From: Datura wrightii
Taxonomy: Eukaryota > Streptophyta > Magnoliopsida > Solanales > Solanaceae
Direction of reading: 5' to 3'
Length of the DNA: 64,000 nucleotides
Assembly (NCBI GenBank): GCA_035772735.1
Contig: JASDFA010000018.1
Span: forward strand, 142,295,501-142,359,500
Part shown: positions 52,138-62,611 of the stretch, piece after piece
Layout: every line of letters begins with the position of its first letter
Numbering within the stretch: position 1 is the stretch's first letter
Program-made: the position numbers and the translations under genes
The notes under the pieces: generated by a model
The model's database searches: none
What the model was told of the DNA's origin: nothing
The model's input: the letters and a program-made list of their open reading frames with translations, nothing else

Positions 52138-54510
52138 GTGGAATCTTATATAGAGCCTGAACGTGAATTTCATAGTAAACGCAGGGAAGCTCTACAAAAG
52201 AAGCTGCAGTTGCTCAAACAGACTATTATGGAGCAACAAAATCCACCGGTTGTGAGGGCAGTGTTAGTGCCCGACGAAGCAGCAGCAAGGCCGGTTCGCG
52301 AGGTGGCAATCCCACATGCCAACAATGTACATTCAAGTATCCGCAAACCAGAGTCTGGAGGGAGATTTGAACTCAAGCAGAATATGGTGCAACTATTGCA
52401 CACAAGCGGGAAATTTACCGGTCTCCCTCATGAAGACCCACAACAACATCTCCAGAACTTTTTGGAGATAAGTGACACTTATATACCCGCTGGAGTGTCA
52501 CCTGATTATGTTCGGCTTACCCTATTTCCGTTCTCATTACTTGGTGAAGCCAAGAGGTGGTTAAAAGCTGAGCCACCAAATTCTATTTCAACGTGGGATG
52601 ATCTTGCACGAAAATTCTTGATAAGATTTTTTCCCTCTGGTAAAACAGCCAGACTTAGAAGTCAAATTCTAAGTTTCAAACAGAGGGAGGGAGAAAATTT
52701 ATATCAAGCCTGGGAAAGATTCAAATCCATGTTGCGGGACTGTCCTCATCATCATCAGTCCAATGAGGTGTTGGTGTACACATTTATTGAGGGTTTGGAA
52801 CCCCATACCAAAATTTTGCTAGATTCAGCAGCTGGAGGGCAAGCGCTGGAAAAGACTTATGAGGAGCTGTACACTTTGGTAAACCGGATTTCACAGGGCA
52901 ATCCAGAATGGAATGCTGATTCATCACGAGGTGGAGTAAGGAAAGCAGCAGGAGTGCTTGAAGTGGATGGGTTTACATCTATCGCTGCACAGATAGCTGC
53001 CTTGCAGAATCAGTTGAACAACCACTTCAGCAATATGAACTTGAACCAGCCTTCAGCTTCAGTCAATGCGGTCCAGTAAATGTGGTGTGAAGTGTGTGGA
53101 AGCAGTGAGCACTCAGCTGAGTGCTGTGGAGCAAACCCAGATTCGGTTAACTTTGTGGGAAATGCACAAAGAAATCAGCAGCAATTTGGTAGTTGCTACA
53201 ACTCAAATTGGAGGAACCATCCAAATTTGTCATGGGGTAGCAACAACCAACAAGGCCAAAGTTCGGGTCAGGGTATGCAAAGAACTCAAGGAGGGCAACA
53301 GAACTACCAATCTCAATTCAAAAATCACAATGCCCCTCCACCACCACCATCACCTAGCATTGAGGAGATGTTCAAGACCATGATCGCTAATCAGGCGCAA
53401 TTGCAGGCTGACTATGTTAAATTGGCAGCCGAAGTGAAAAATAATCAATTAGCGACCAAGGCTCTTGAGTATCAATTTGGGCAATTTGCTAGTGCCCAAA
53501 ACACAAGGCCCAGAGGAGGACTGCCTAGCGACACGGATCCAAATCCGAAGCAGGTAAACGCAGTGACCACAAGGAGTGGTTTGCAGCTGAAGGAGGTGGA
53601 ACCAGAGAGACCACCTCAAAACTCGGGAGCAGCAGATGTTGAGGGAGAGAAAACTTTAGAGTGGGGGAAGACCAAAGAAGCTGAATCAGAAAGGCCTCCA
53701 CCCCCGTTCCCTCAACGACTCAAGAAACACAAGGAGGAGGCGTGTTTCAAGAAATTTATGGAGGTGCTTAAACAGGTACATGTTAACTTACCTCTTGTTG
53801 ATGTCTTGCAGGGAGTGCCTAAATATGCCAAATATATTAAAGACATTGTGGCCAACAAAAGTCGTTTGACCGAGTATGCCACGGTAGCTTTGACGGAGGA
53901 ATGCACTTCCCGGATCCAAAATAGACTGCCCACGAAGCTAAAAGACCCTGGAAGTTTTACTATCCAACTTACTATTGGGTAGAGTATCCGAGCTCGTGGA
54001 TTGTGTGACTTGGGGGCGAGCATAAATCTGATGCCATCTTCGGTATTCAGAAAGTTGTGTCTAGGGAGTCCTAGACCTACAACAGTAATCTTGCAGTTGG
54101 CGGATCGATCCTTAGCTAGGCTGGATGGCATAGTTGAGGATGTTCTAGTGTAAGTGGGCTCCCTCATTTTTCCGGTAGATTTTATTGTTCTGGATTTTGA
54201 ACCAGACGCTGAAGTCCCATTTATTTTGGGACGACCCTTTTTGGCAACCGGGAAAGCATTAATTGACGTAGCTGCGGGTCAACTTACAATGCGAGCACAT
54301 GACAAGGTAGAGGTGTTCGATGTGTACAAAGCACCCAAGCTCCCGATGGTGAATGAAGACCTTTCGGTGATCAATGTAATTGATCATGGGAATGCTAAAC
54401 AAATGAATGATTCCCGAGAGTTGATAGGAAGACCACCGGATAGGTGTGAGCACTACTGGGGGGAGGACAATGATCGGGAGAAATCGTCCATCACCCTAGT
54501 GGACAATTGA
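52138..54510 (+). pseudogene. gag-pro: gag-protease polyprotein, RT/integrase deleted (element G)
   Basis: One frame of 791 codons from 52138 to TGA at 54508, with stops at 53077 (TAA), 53980 (TAG) and 54151 (TAA) and no frameshift. Gag begins VESYIEPEREFHSKRREAL, has a Cys cluster CEVCGSSEHSAECC and a Pro-rich linker; the protease keeps LCDLGASINLMP and FILGRPFLATG. It then passes from SRELIGRPPDRC directly to EHYWGED, the end of pol in E, exactly as in D. No ATG opens the conserved N-terminus; an in-frame TGA lies at 52111 and the first ATG corresponds to MEQQNPP. Confidence 0.9.
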
Positions 54511-54550
54511 GCATAAAGGACATCGAGCCGCGATGGTAAACCAGGCGCTG

Positions 54551-54568
54551 CACGGGAGGCAACCCGTG
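54551..54568 (+). other. AGGCAA-loop hairpin (element G)
   Basis: CACGGG-AGGCAA-CCCGTG, 40 bases after the gag-protease stop; identical to D and E. Confidence 0.7.
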
Positions 54569-54831
54569 AAAAATTTTTCTTTTTCTTTTTCTCTTTCGTT
54601 TTGTAAAGTGTAATTAGATTTTATTTTATTTTTCTTTTTCTTGATTTGGTATAAATTTTTCGTTTTAGTTAGTATTTTTTCATTTTAGTTAGTGAAATCT
54701 ATTAATCTAACCAATTTTGTTTAGTGAGGTGATTTGCAGGTCAAACGGAGAAAAATGTGCACGGAATCGAGAAGGAAAAGGCAAGGTATGAAAAAATGAA
54801 TAAAATGAAGAGACAGTGAGTTGGGGCGATG

Positions 54832-55172
54832 GCTCCGTGTCACGGAGGAGGACCTCCGGGTTACCCTCCGTGACACGTTGAGGTTTAATCTGGAATTTCT
54901 AAAAATTCCAGTGAACTATCGCGATGGCTCCGTGTCACGGAGGCAGTGCACCGCGATGCACTCCGTGACACGTTGCCCTATAATTTGTGACGGGTCACAC
55001 CGGGTTGCCGGGTGACCCGCGTGTTTTCTTCATTTTAAACCCCAATTTAACCCCTTTTTCCCTCATTTTCTCACTTCTCCGCGACCAAACACCCAAAATT
55101 CCCTCCCCCATCAACGTGCCACGGTATAAAGCAAAGAAATTATCGAGTTTTCTTCGATTTTTCAACTACGAG
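54832..55172 (+). promoter_or_regulatory. Internal dyad cassette and leader exon before ORF3 (element G)
   Basis: Two dyad modules with CTCCGTGTCACGGAG and CTCCGTGACACG arms (54832-54975), then GGGTTGCCGGGTGACCC, then a weak TATA-like ATTTTAAAC (about 55032), and a pyrimidine-rich leader to the splice donor. Layout as in D and E. Confidence 0.42.
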
Positions 55173-55877
55173 GTATGTTTTCCTATTCTCTCTCAAGTTT
55201 TTGTCGATTTTATTCGAATTTGAGCATGGGAGGTGAGATAAATCACCCTAAGTAGAAATTTAGCATGAAATTGAGTTATTTCTTGATTGATAAATGTTCG
55301 GAATGTTGTAATGAGCGTTTGAACTTGTCGATTGTGTGAATGATTCGAATTTGATTGTGAAATTCAATTCTAGGGCTTGGTTGTTGAAATCGAAATGGAG
55401 AACTTGGTAAATTGGTGAATTATATGCCGGGGTGTGCTTGTGAATTGAGATAAGTCGTTGTAAATATTGTTTGAATGTAATAGACGACGAATTCCCGGGT
55501 TTTTGGGAAAATGTTGAAAATTATTCAAATTGGGTTGATTATATAGGTTCATATGTATATAGAAATTTTGTTGTTGTTTTTGTTTTGTTGTTTTTAGTTG
55601 CTAAGTGCGATGGTTGAATTGCTAGCGATGGTAGTGATTGGGATTAGCTGTATGAAGTCTGAGTAGTACGCTAAAGTTATACCGTCAAATTTTTCGTTGC
55701 GAACGCACTAAGCATAAATTGTATAGTTGTTTGTTTTTGGTGTAAATGAAGTGATTCTTGCCGTAGTATCGTAACCGTAGCTAAGGACTAAGTGTGGGGT
55801 AAACTTAGTTTAACCCGACCTTAGCCGAAGTTAATATTCATTTAGCTTGACATTGCGCTTGTTATTTGTGTTGACAG
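55173..55877 (+). other. Predicted leader intron of ORF3 (element G)
   Basis: Donor GAG|GTATGT and acceptor GTTGACAG; 705 bp, T-rich. AAGTGTGGGGTAAA at about 55791 lies inside it near the 3' end. Confidence 0.5.
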
Positions 55878-55882
55878 GTAAA

Positions 55883-57102
55883 ATGGCGAGTAGGCAAGAT
55901 AAGGGTAAAGGTGCATCTACTTCAGGCACCGGGAGAAAACGACTTAGACTGGGCACAACAGTCCCAGCTGCACCAGCAGTTCCACGCGGCCAACGCTGCC
56001 AATACGGAACGAGGTGGGTAACCGATGAGGGGAAGAAGTGGTACACCAAACACAAGGAGAATAAATACTTCCCCGAGGAGCATATTGCATGGGAACCACT
56101 AGCACAGGAGTTCCCCCGCATAGTGCAAAGGATCGAGGCAGCTGGGCTCAGCTTCATATTTCAGGAGCCCAAGGAATGAAACCTACATCTAGTCCGGGAG
56201 TTCTATGCTAATTGGAACCCGGCAATCAGAAGCCACACAATCAAGATCAGAGGGCAGATGTCACTCTGGAACCCCAGCAATTAAATGCCATCATTGGAGC
56301 GTGGGACACAGACGCCCACGTTCTCCGCCAGCTGAACATCACCCCACCATATGCCGATATCAGACGCACTTTGTGTGGGGCTCGATCCACAGCCAGATGG
56401 AGCAGATATAAGGAAAGGGGTTACCACCAGACTCTACCGTATTCTCAAATGAACAGGGAGGCCAGAATCTAGCTGAAGATAGTTTGTTCGTGCCTGATCC
56501 CGGGGGTGCACATGACTGATGTGACCCGGGACCGTGTCTGCCTGATGTACGCCCTAATGAAAGGGCTGGAGATTAATGTTGGGGCGGTCATCATATCCGC
56601 CATGAAGAGAGCCCGACTACACCAGGGCCACAGGTATGGGTTCGGCGGACTTATCACCACCTTTCTCCGGGGCCTCGACGTTGAGGAAGAGGCTTTGGAC
56701 TACATCCCGCAGTTGGAGCGGAGGGCCCTTGACGTGACCAAAACTAAGGCCCCCGACACCACACACGGGCCAGTGCTGACGCTTGGCGAGCGACATGCTC
56801 GTGACGACCAGTACATGGCACGGATGTTTGGTATGCAAATGCTTCAGCTTCGGATTGGTGGGAGACCAGCCACGGAGGAGGAGCTATGGCAGCTCGAGCT
56901 GGATTACCCATTTGGCGAAAACGCCAGGGCTCTATGCCGAGTGGGGCCAGCCTTTGTAGAGCCCACTGACGATGATGTCCCCACGGATGAGGAGACACGT
57001 CGGGAGGACTCCGATGTGGAGTCCGATGACGACGATGGAGGTGACTCGGACATGGGCGATGAGGCAGCAACACCGGATGAAGAAGTCGAATATTTCGACT
57101 GA
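55883..57102 (+). pseudogene. ORF3, putative plant transposon protein family (element G)
   Basis: Starts MASRQDKGKG, ends EEVEYFD; about 406 codons. Broken by TGA at 56177, a one-base deletion near 56258 and TAG at 56470 (Trp codon in D). From 56506 to 57102 a single frame covers the C-terminal half, with VCLMYALMKGLEINVGAVI, a Gln-rich middle and an acidic tail of Asp/Glu. No membrane segment. At codon 248, where D and E share a stop, G has Gln. Role unknown; charge pattern suggests a nuclear or nucleic-acid-associated protein. Confidence 0.7.
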
Positions 57103-57145
57103 TCAGGGAGTTCCACCACCCAATTTTGTGATTGTAAATTTTTGT

Positions 57146-57185
57146 GAACACTGGGGACAGTGTTCGATTTAAGTGTGGGGTGGGG
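57146..57185 (+). other. GGGA-loop hairpin and purine tract after ORF3 (element G)
   Basis: GAACACTG-GGGA-CAGTGTTC (57146-57165), then AAGTGTGGGGTGGGG from 57171. The purine word is repeated as AAGTGTGGGGTAAG before the 3' LTR. Confidence 0.65.
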
Positions 57186-57591
57186 AGTAGTTAGGTGCTG
57201 GGGCTGGGCTGGTTTGCTGTATGTTTTTCCTCTGTTTTGTCTTGTATGTTTATGTTTCCCTGTGTTTGTGAAGTGCAAATTGCTGTGTATCTGTACATAT
57301 TTGTGGTAATTGATGTGTGTTGTGAAATGTTGTGGTTGCCAGCTAAGTCTGTAAAAAAATTTTGTAATTATTTTCTTAATTTATTTTTTTTTCTCTATCG
57401 AAATGATCGATATTTTTAAAATTTTGCGAAAATATTTTGTACATATTAAAAATATTTTGTAAATATTTTTCCATCGAAATGATCGATGTGTTGCAAAATT
57501 TTTCAATTTGTATTTTTGGGTTTCTCGGCATTTGTTTTCGGTTCTTTTACCGAGAATAGTCCCATTGAACCGACGTCATAGTTAGTGACCG

Positions 57592-57628
57592 TTCCCTATG
57601 ATGGATGGATGACGACCGTCTTAAGGGA
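57592..57628 (+). other. Conserved non-coding block (element G)
   Basis: GATGGATGGATGACGACCGT with flanking TTCCCTAT and CTTAAGGG, as in A, D and E. Confidence 0.6.
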
Positions 57629-59023
57629 AATGTAGTCGGTAGGAGTAGTGATTTTAATTCTTTTTCAGTCTTTTTCTTTGGTGGATTGCATCACGGAACC
57701 TGTAGTTACTATATGGTTGTGAAATGTTGGTTGCGTGTTGTAACTGATATTCAAAATGCAAAAGTGATTCGTATGAAAGCATGCAATTTTGTAAATATGT
57801 TGAGTTACCTTGGCTGTAGACTTTGATTCGGTGTGATTGAGGCTTAATGCTGGAATTCATGTAATTGGCTAATTCAAGAGTCTGTGAATGCATCTTGAAT
57901 CGAGCATGGGCATAAAAGTGTGAAGTGAGGTATTGTTATTCCATGCTATCGTGAAGTGTCTAGAACTTGCCTGGTGTGTGTACAAAACGAAATGAAGGAG
58001 GTGTAGTGTTGGAAAGGATGTAGGCATTTTTTTTGTTAACCTAGAGTTTCTATATTTTGTTTTTTCTTGTCATACCCCCTTTTTATGTGATTGTATACCC
58101 TAGTCAGCCCGTTGAGCCTTTAGCCGATTCTTTCTTTCTTTTGTCCAAAAATGTATAAACTGAGCTTAATTCTTTCTTTTCATTAGCCGTAAAGTCCATA
58201 CAAAACTCTTAAGCGCTTAAGAAGAACAAAAAATTTCCTAAAGTGTCAAAGAGTGAGAATGGTGAAAAGAAAAAGAAAAAGCAGAGTGAGGAAGGGAAAG
58301 AAAAAGGTCGAAGGTGCACTTGTTATAATTAAATGAGAATGAAGGTGCATGAGAAACCTTTGTTGTCGTGTCAAGTGTGCTTGATGAAATGGGCCATACT
58401 AAAGTAAAACCATCATGAATGGGATGATGAAAAAAGAAAAGAGAGAAACAATGTCCATGAGTTGAGGGGAATGTGTTGAAAAGGCGCTTAAGGACGCTAG
58501 TGACTATTATTGGCTAATTCAATATATACTAGTTCCATAGCTTCCATTACAACCCATTAAAGTCCTATGTGGTCTTACATTGCATTTCTTTATATTAGTG
58601 GAGTAATACACTAAGGGCAAGCCTATGGGTCATGACATGATGCATGTGAATTCTTTTGGGAGAGAGAGTGAAATTAATTTTTACATGCCCCTACTTGAGT
58701 GTTTGTGTGTCACATGAGCAAAAAGGGGAAGATTCTCTTGAGTTGTGAGGGCACATGCTTGATGAAAGATTGATGTTCGTGTCGGATATCTTGATTAGCT
58801 GATTTGCATGAGTTTGCCGATATCGAGAGTCGATTCTTTAAGTCTAGGAAGTCTTGATGTATTAAAGGTCATTGCATTGTTAAGACCATGCATGTTTTCT
58901 TGATGATTTGCAAAATTGAATGATCGGTATGACCGTAGCGTAAATTGTCGCACCATAGTGGCGAAGGTTGGGATGTAATTTGCATGAATTGTGTATTTGT
59001 TGTTCGAGGACGAACAAGGATTT
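57629..59023 (+). other. Non-coding 3' region of element G
   Basis: No gene. Holds the 'tctagaacttgcctgg' block (about 57958), a purine-rich tract (about 58240-58320) and GTTCGAGGACGAACAAGG just before the purine tract. Confidence 0.7.
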
Positions 59024-59037
59024 AAGTGTGGGGTAAG
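59024..59037 (+). other. Polypurine tract of element G
   Basis: AAGTGTGGGGTAAG directly abuts the 3' LTR start TGATCTTGGG. Confidence 0.85.
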
Positions 59038-60464
59038 TGATCTTGGGCAGATTTATATGCCCAAGTGATACTCAAACGCATCATTTTCGCCTTGTTTATT
59101 GTGCAATGTGTATACATTTTCATGTAATTGGGAATAAAATGCGAATTTATACTAACCAACATGATTAGCCTTGTTTTGTAGGTAAAATGTGATTTTGAGG
59201 AGCTAAAATGCATGTTGGAACAATATCGGAGTTGGACTTGGATTCGAGCACGAAAAAGGCATTGGACTGGACAATATAAAGGGGCTCCGCGATGGAGCCG
59301 TGTCACGCTACCATCGCGGATGCACACTGCCTGGAGGGTGAATAAGTTGTCAATTTCCAGTGGAGCCTCGCGACAGCTCCGTGGCACGGAGGCAAGCCTC
59401 CGCGTTGCCTGCCGTGCCACATTGAAGCTTTATTCCTGGACCCTAAATTTCCAGTAAGGGTCCGCGTCCACGCCGTGTCATGGAGGCAGTGCTCCGCGTT
59501 GCACTCCGTGACACGTTGCTTGTTATTCCAGGAAAAATTCCCAATAGTATAAATAGAACACTTAGGCTTATTTTTAATTAATTAAGACTTGGTGGAGGAA
59601 GGACGTGGGTTACAGGCAGTAGAGGGACGAAAAAGCTCAGGGTTTTTCTCTCTCTCTTTCTTCTTTCACTCAATTGTTTGTATGATTAACACTTGTTTTA
59701 GGATGATTAATCCACAAATGAATGGCTAATTCTCTTCTTTGCTGAGGTTATGAACAATGGTGATGAATTTTGATTATTGAATTATATGGTTTTTCATTTT
59801 CTTCTTCTATGTTGTTCTATTAATTCTTATTTCTATTGCGTTGGTGTGTGGCCGACATTAATGTATATCTAAAAAGTTCGATTTCACTCGAGAGAGCACG
59901 AAATTGGAAAGTTGTGAATTAATAGGGTATTGTTCTTAACTTGATTTGGGAAAATTGAGTTTTGATGTGCTTTCCTGATAGAAATATACTTGAAAGCCGT
60001 ATTAGTCAATTTAGGAACGGGAATTGTATTGCTAGGTCATAAATTGCATTTGATCACAGAAATGTAGATGGATGGTTTATGATTCTTAAGTGAGATTAAA
60101 TACGAGAGTTTTAATCTCTAGGCTAATGTTCTTGGCTAGCAACAGGAAGAGAAGATTAACCAAATTATGATTATAATCAAGTTCATTACATGTTCTTAAC
60201 CTTGGCATGCTCATATCCATAGATTCAATTCAAAGTAGATATTTGTTAATAGTTTTAGTATATAATTTATAAACAAATTATTTAACTTTTGGTTACGTTG
60301 TTGTCAGCATATTTAGAAGTAAGATAGAATATAGTACACTTGAACAATTTTTACTTATCCAGAGTCTCCTTGGTTCGATACTTGGCTTACTTAAGCCACT
60401 TACTACTTGTTTGACCACGTGCACTTGCGTGTCGGTTTTTAACCATATAGCAACCGCCCGAACA
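59038..60464 (+). repeat. 3' LTR of element G
   Basis: 1427 bp, nearly identical to 50552-51974, followed by AGCCT. Cassette at 59280-59517, TATA box at about 59547. Confidence 0.95.
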
Positions 60465-62193
60465 AGCCTCTAGGAGTAATAAGATGGTGGGGACAGGGCC
60501 CCGGCCTACCCATACTGTACAACAAAAGGAAGTAAACCTCTATCACTCAAGCTTCGGAAGATAGGAGCTAAAGGCCCTGTACAACTGATTGGAAATACGA
60601 GGGATCCGCTCCTCATTTGTGTGTACCTGCAGGCAAGTAATGCAGCGCCCCAAAAGAGGGCGTCAGTACCACAGGTACTGACTATGTAAAGCAATAACTA
60701 TAAATGATTGAAAGTAAGAAATAAAGATGACCATAGCTGAAGTAAAGGAAACAGACTGAAAATGACTAAAGTAGTGAAATCAAGACTAAACATAACTGTG
60801 ATAAGGAGGGTAAGGGGTCATACCTGACAAATGAGGCATCCTACTTTCTAACTATCAGTAACTAAAGCAACATAAACCTTACCTGGCCCCCATAAGCCGG
60901 AAGGTGCAATCAACGCAGAACAACTCACCTGGGCCCCCATTAGCCCTAGTGAGTACACCTCAATATATTTACCCCTATCCAGGTCATACTGCATCAACTA
61001 CTAGCTATAAGCATCCTGCCGATCCCCTGGGTTTGCAAATTGGGCCCGCTAGCCCCTGACTATAGCTACGCCTGAGTCCGGAGGACTCCTGAAATCTACA
61101 CCCAGGGCGCAAGTGCTCGGCGGGGGTGTGTACAGGCCAACCACGGCAAAATATGAGGAGCTGGCTTCCCATCTTCGTCCCTTGCGGACGGCATGCCACT
61201 CCGTAGAGCGACGTATCCTCGCCCTCTGGTGGACGAGTTGACACAACTATTAACCCTAGGATGGTCACGAAAGATATACAGGTAATCCAACCCAAAACAA
61301 TATAAATACAGGTCTCAGCTGATAACAACAACTATACATGATAACATACTCAACATGATAAAATATGTCTGAAATACTTTACTGGGATTAATATTGGATT
61401 ACTATACTGAAGAAACTAACTTGCCGAGAGAGACTACCTTAACATACCTCGTTTGCTATTTACCGATTAACTGGTGAGGTTCGGCTGGTATTCAGCTGTT
61501 CTTCCCAACTGTAATCACATTAATGGAAGAATAGAGCTAACTTCATTACTATATTAGAAGAAAACAATAACTTATATGTATATATACTGACTATTGTTCA
61601 ACTTATCGGAAGACGATCAAAAACTCGTAATTTCTCGGGAATCTAGAAGGGAGAAATATTTACTTTAAGCCTAGAATTGTATTAACACTAGTTTGGAGCA
61701 ATTCCAACAACTTTGACTTGGCAGGACAACGATTCGCCGGGCGAATTTCATGAAACTAACTCCGTAGAAATGCTCCCTGCAGCCTTATACTTTGATACCC
61801 GAAGTTAATTTGGATTTGGACGGCGTTTAGCGGCGTAATCGGATGAAATTTATATAAACCCTTCGTCCTTCCTCTGTTCTGATCGATATATAATGGTAAA
61901 TGACATAAAGCTTAAGGGTGAGGCCTATATATACTTGGAGCCGGATGCAAGGCAACGTGGAACGTTGGCCAACGCGTCATTTTGGCTCCGTGCCGCGTTG
62001 GCTAACGCGGAGGTCAAGGCTCTGTGCCACTTTGCCCCTCTGGCAGCTTGGTTCGGCCTCTTCTCGCGAAATCCCAACTTGGCACTCGTTCGGCCTTTCC
62101 CCGGGCCCATTTCCTCGTACGCAGGGCACTCTAAAACTCTCAACCAACATGCGAATAGGCCAACTAAATGCTAGAAACTTACGGGGTGTAACA
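60465..62193 (-). repeat. 5' LTR of F, outer part
   Basis: Resumes with AGCCTCTAGGAG and matches 42027-43763. It ends (plus strand) GGGGTGTAACA, giving the minus-strand start TGTTACACCCC. Cassette at 61953-62030 and TATA box at about 61925. Confidence 0.9.
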
Positions 62194-62522
62194 ACATTAA
62201 ATGGACTAACTCGCGAATTCGTGTTTATAGAAATGAATGATAGTAGTTAAAGTGATTAATAAATAAATAAATAGATAAGGCAAGTTAAATTATCAAGACA
62301 TAACTATTTTCTGATGTTATTCTGATCAGATGCTTTCATCTAATAGTTTTTACAAGAGAGCACCTATTTATAATTTTTTATTTTACTACTATTGTTACAC
62401 CCCGTAAATTCTTGACATTTAGATGACCTATTCGCATGTTGGTTAAGAGTTTTAGAATTCCATACGTGCTAGGAAAAGGGCCCGGGGAGAGATCGGACAA
62501 GCGCCAAGTCGGAGTGTCGCAA

Positions 62523-62595
62523 GACAAATGCGACTTATAAATCGCATTCGACAAATGTGACTTATAAATTGCATTCGACAAATGCGACTTAAAGG
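62523..62595 (+). repeat. 27-bp tandem repeats in U3 of H
   Basis: Units start GACAAATGCGACTTATAAAT; two full copies plus a partial third (62523, 62550, 62577). They take the place that the CGTG-N-CACG cassette has in the F LTR. Confidence 0.88.
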
Positions 62596-62602
62596 CCCCA
62601 AG

Positions 62603-62611
62603 TATATAAAG
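62603..62611 (+). promoter_or_regulatory. TATA box in LTR of H
   Basis: AAGTATATAAAGCC, at the same position as the F LTR box AAGTATATATAGG. Confidence 0.6.

Larger units (their letters stand above)
50552..60464 (+). mobile_element. Element G: structurally complete, pol-less Athila-like element
   Basis: 9913 bp between AGCCT duplications (50547-50551 and 60465-60469). It has two LTRs of 1423 and 1427 bp that differ by only about 1-2% by eye, a primer site, a gag-protease frame, AGGCAA hairpin, dyad cassette, leader intron, ORF3, GGGA hairpin, conserved block and purine tract. RT, RNase H and integrase are absent, so it needed an E-like helper. The empty site is visible in the other LTR of F (about 42030). 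Confidence 0.95.
41614..62193 (-). mobile_element. Element F: degenerate Tekay-like chromovirus with nested MITE and G
   Basis: Minus-strand order: 5' LTR (62193-60465, then 50551-50086), tRNA-iMet primer site, gag, protease, RT, RNase H, integrase with chromodomain-like end, purine tract, 3' LTR (43763-41614). ACATG (41609-41613) and ACATT (62194-62198) flank it. The LTRs differ by about 4% over the stretch compared by eye. Coding parts are broken. Element G sits in the 5' LTR and a MITE in gag. Confidence 0.88.
39741..62392 (-). mobile_element. Element T: Tat-like Ty3/gypsy relic, split by F
   Basis: Minus-strand order: LTR remnant (62392-62199, then 41613-41560), primer-site region, leader with a tandem repeat, decayed gag. 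Element F sits in the LTR with an ACATG/ACATT duplication. The GGCCCCACGGTGGG block next to the LTR is characteristic of the leader of Tat/Ogre-type elements. Pol and the other LTR are not seen. Confidence 0.55.

Noticed and set aside
55883..57102. ORF3 as a retroviral-type envelope gene
   Set aside because: No signal peptide, no membrane segment, strongly acidic tail; sequence fits the plant transposon protein family better.
62523..62595. CRISPR-like array
   Set aside because: Only 2.7 direct copies without spacers, in a plant LTR.
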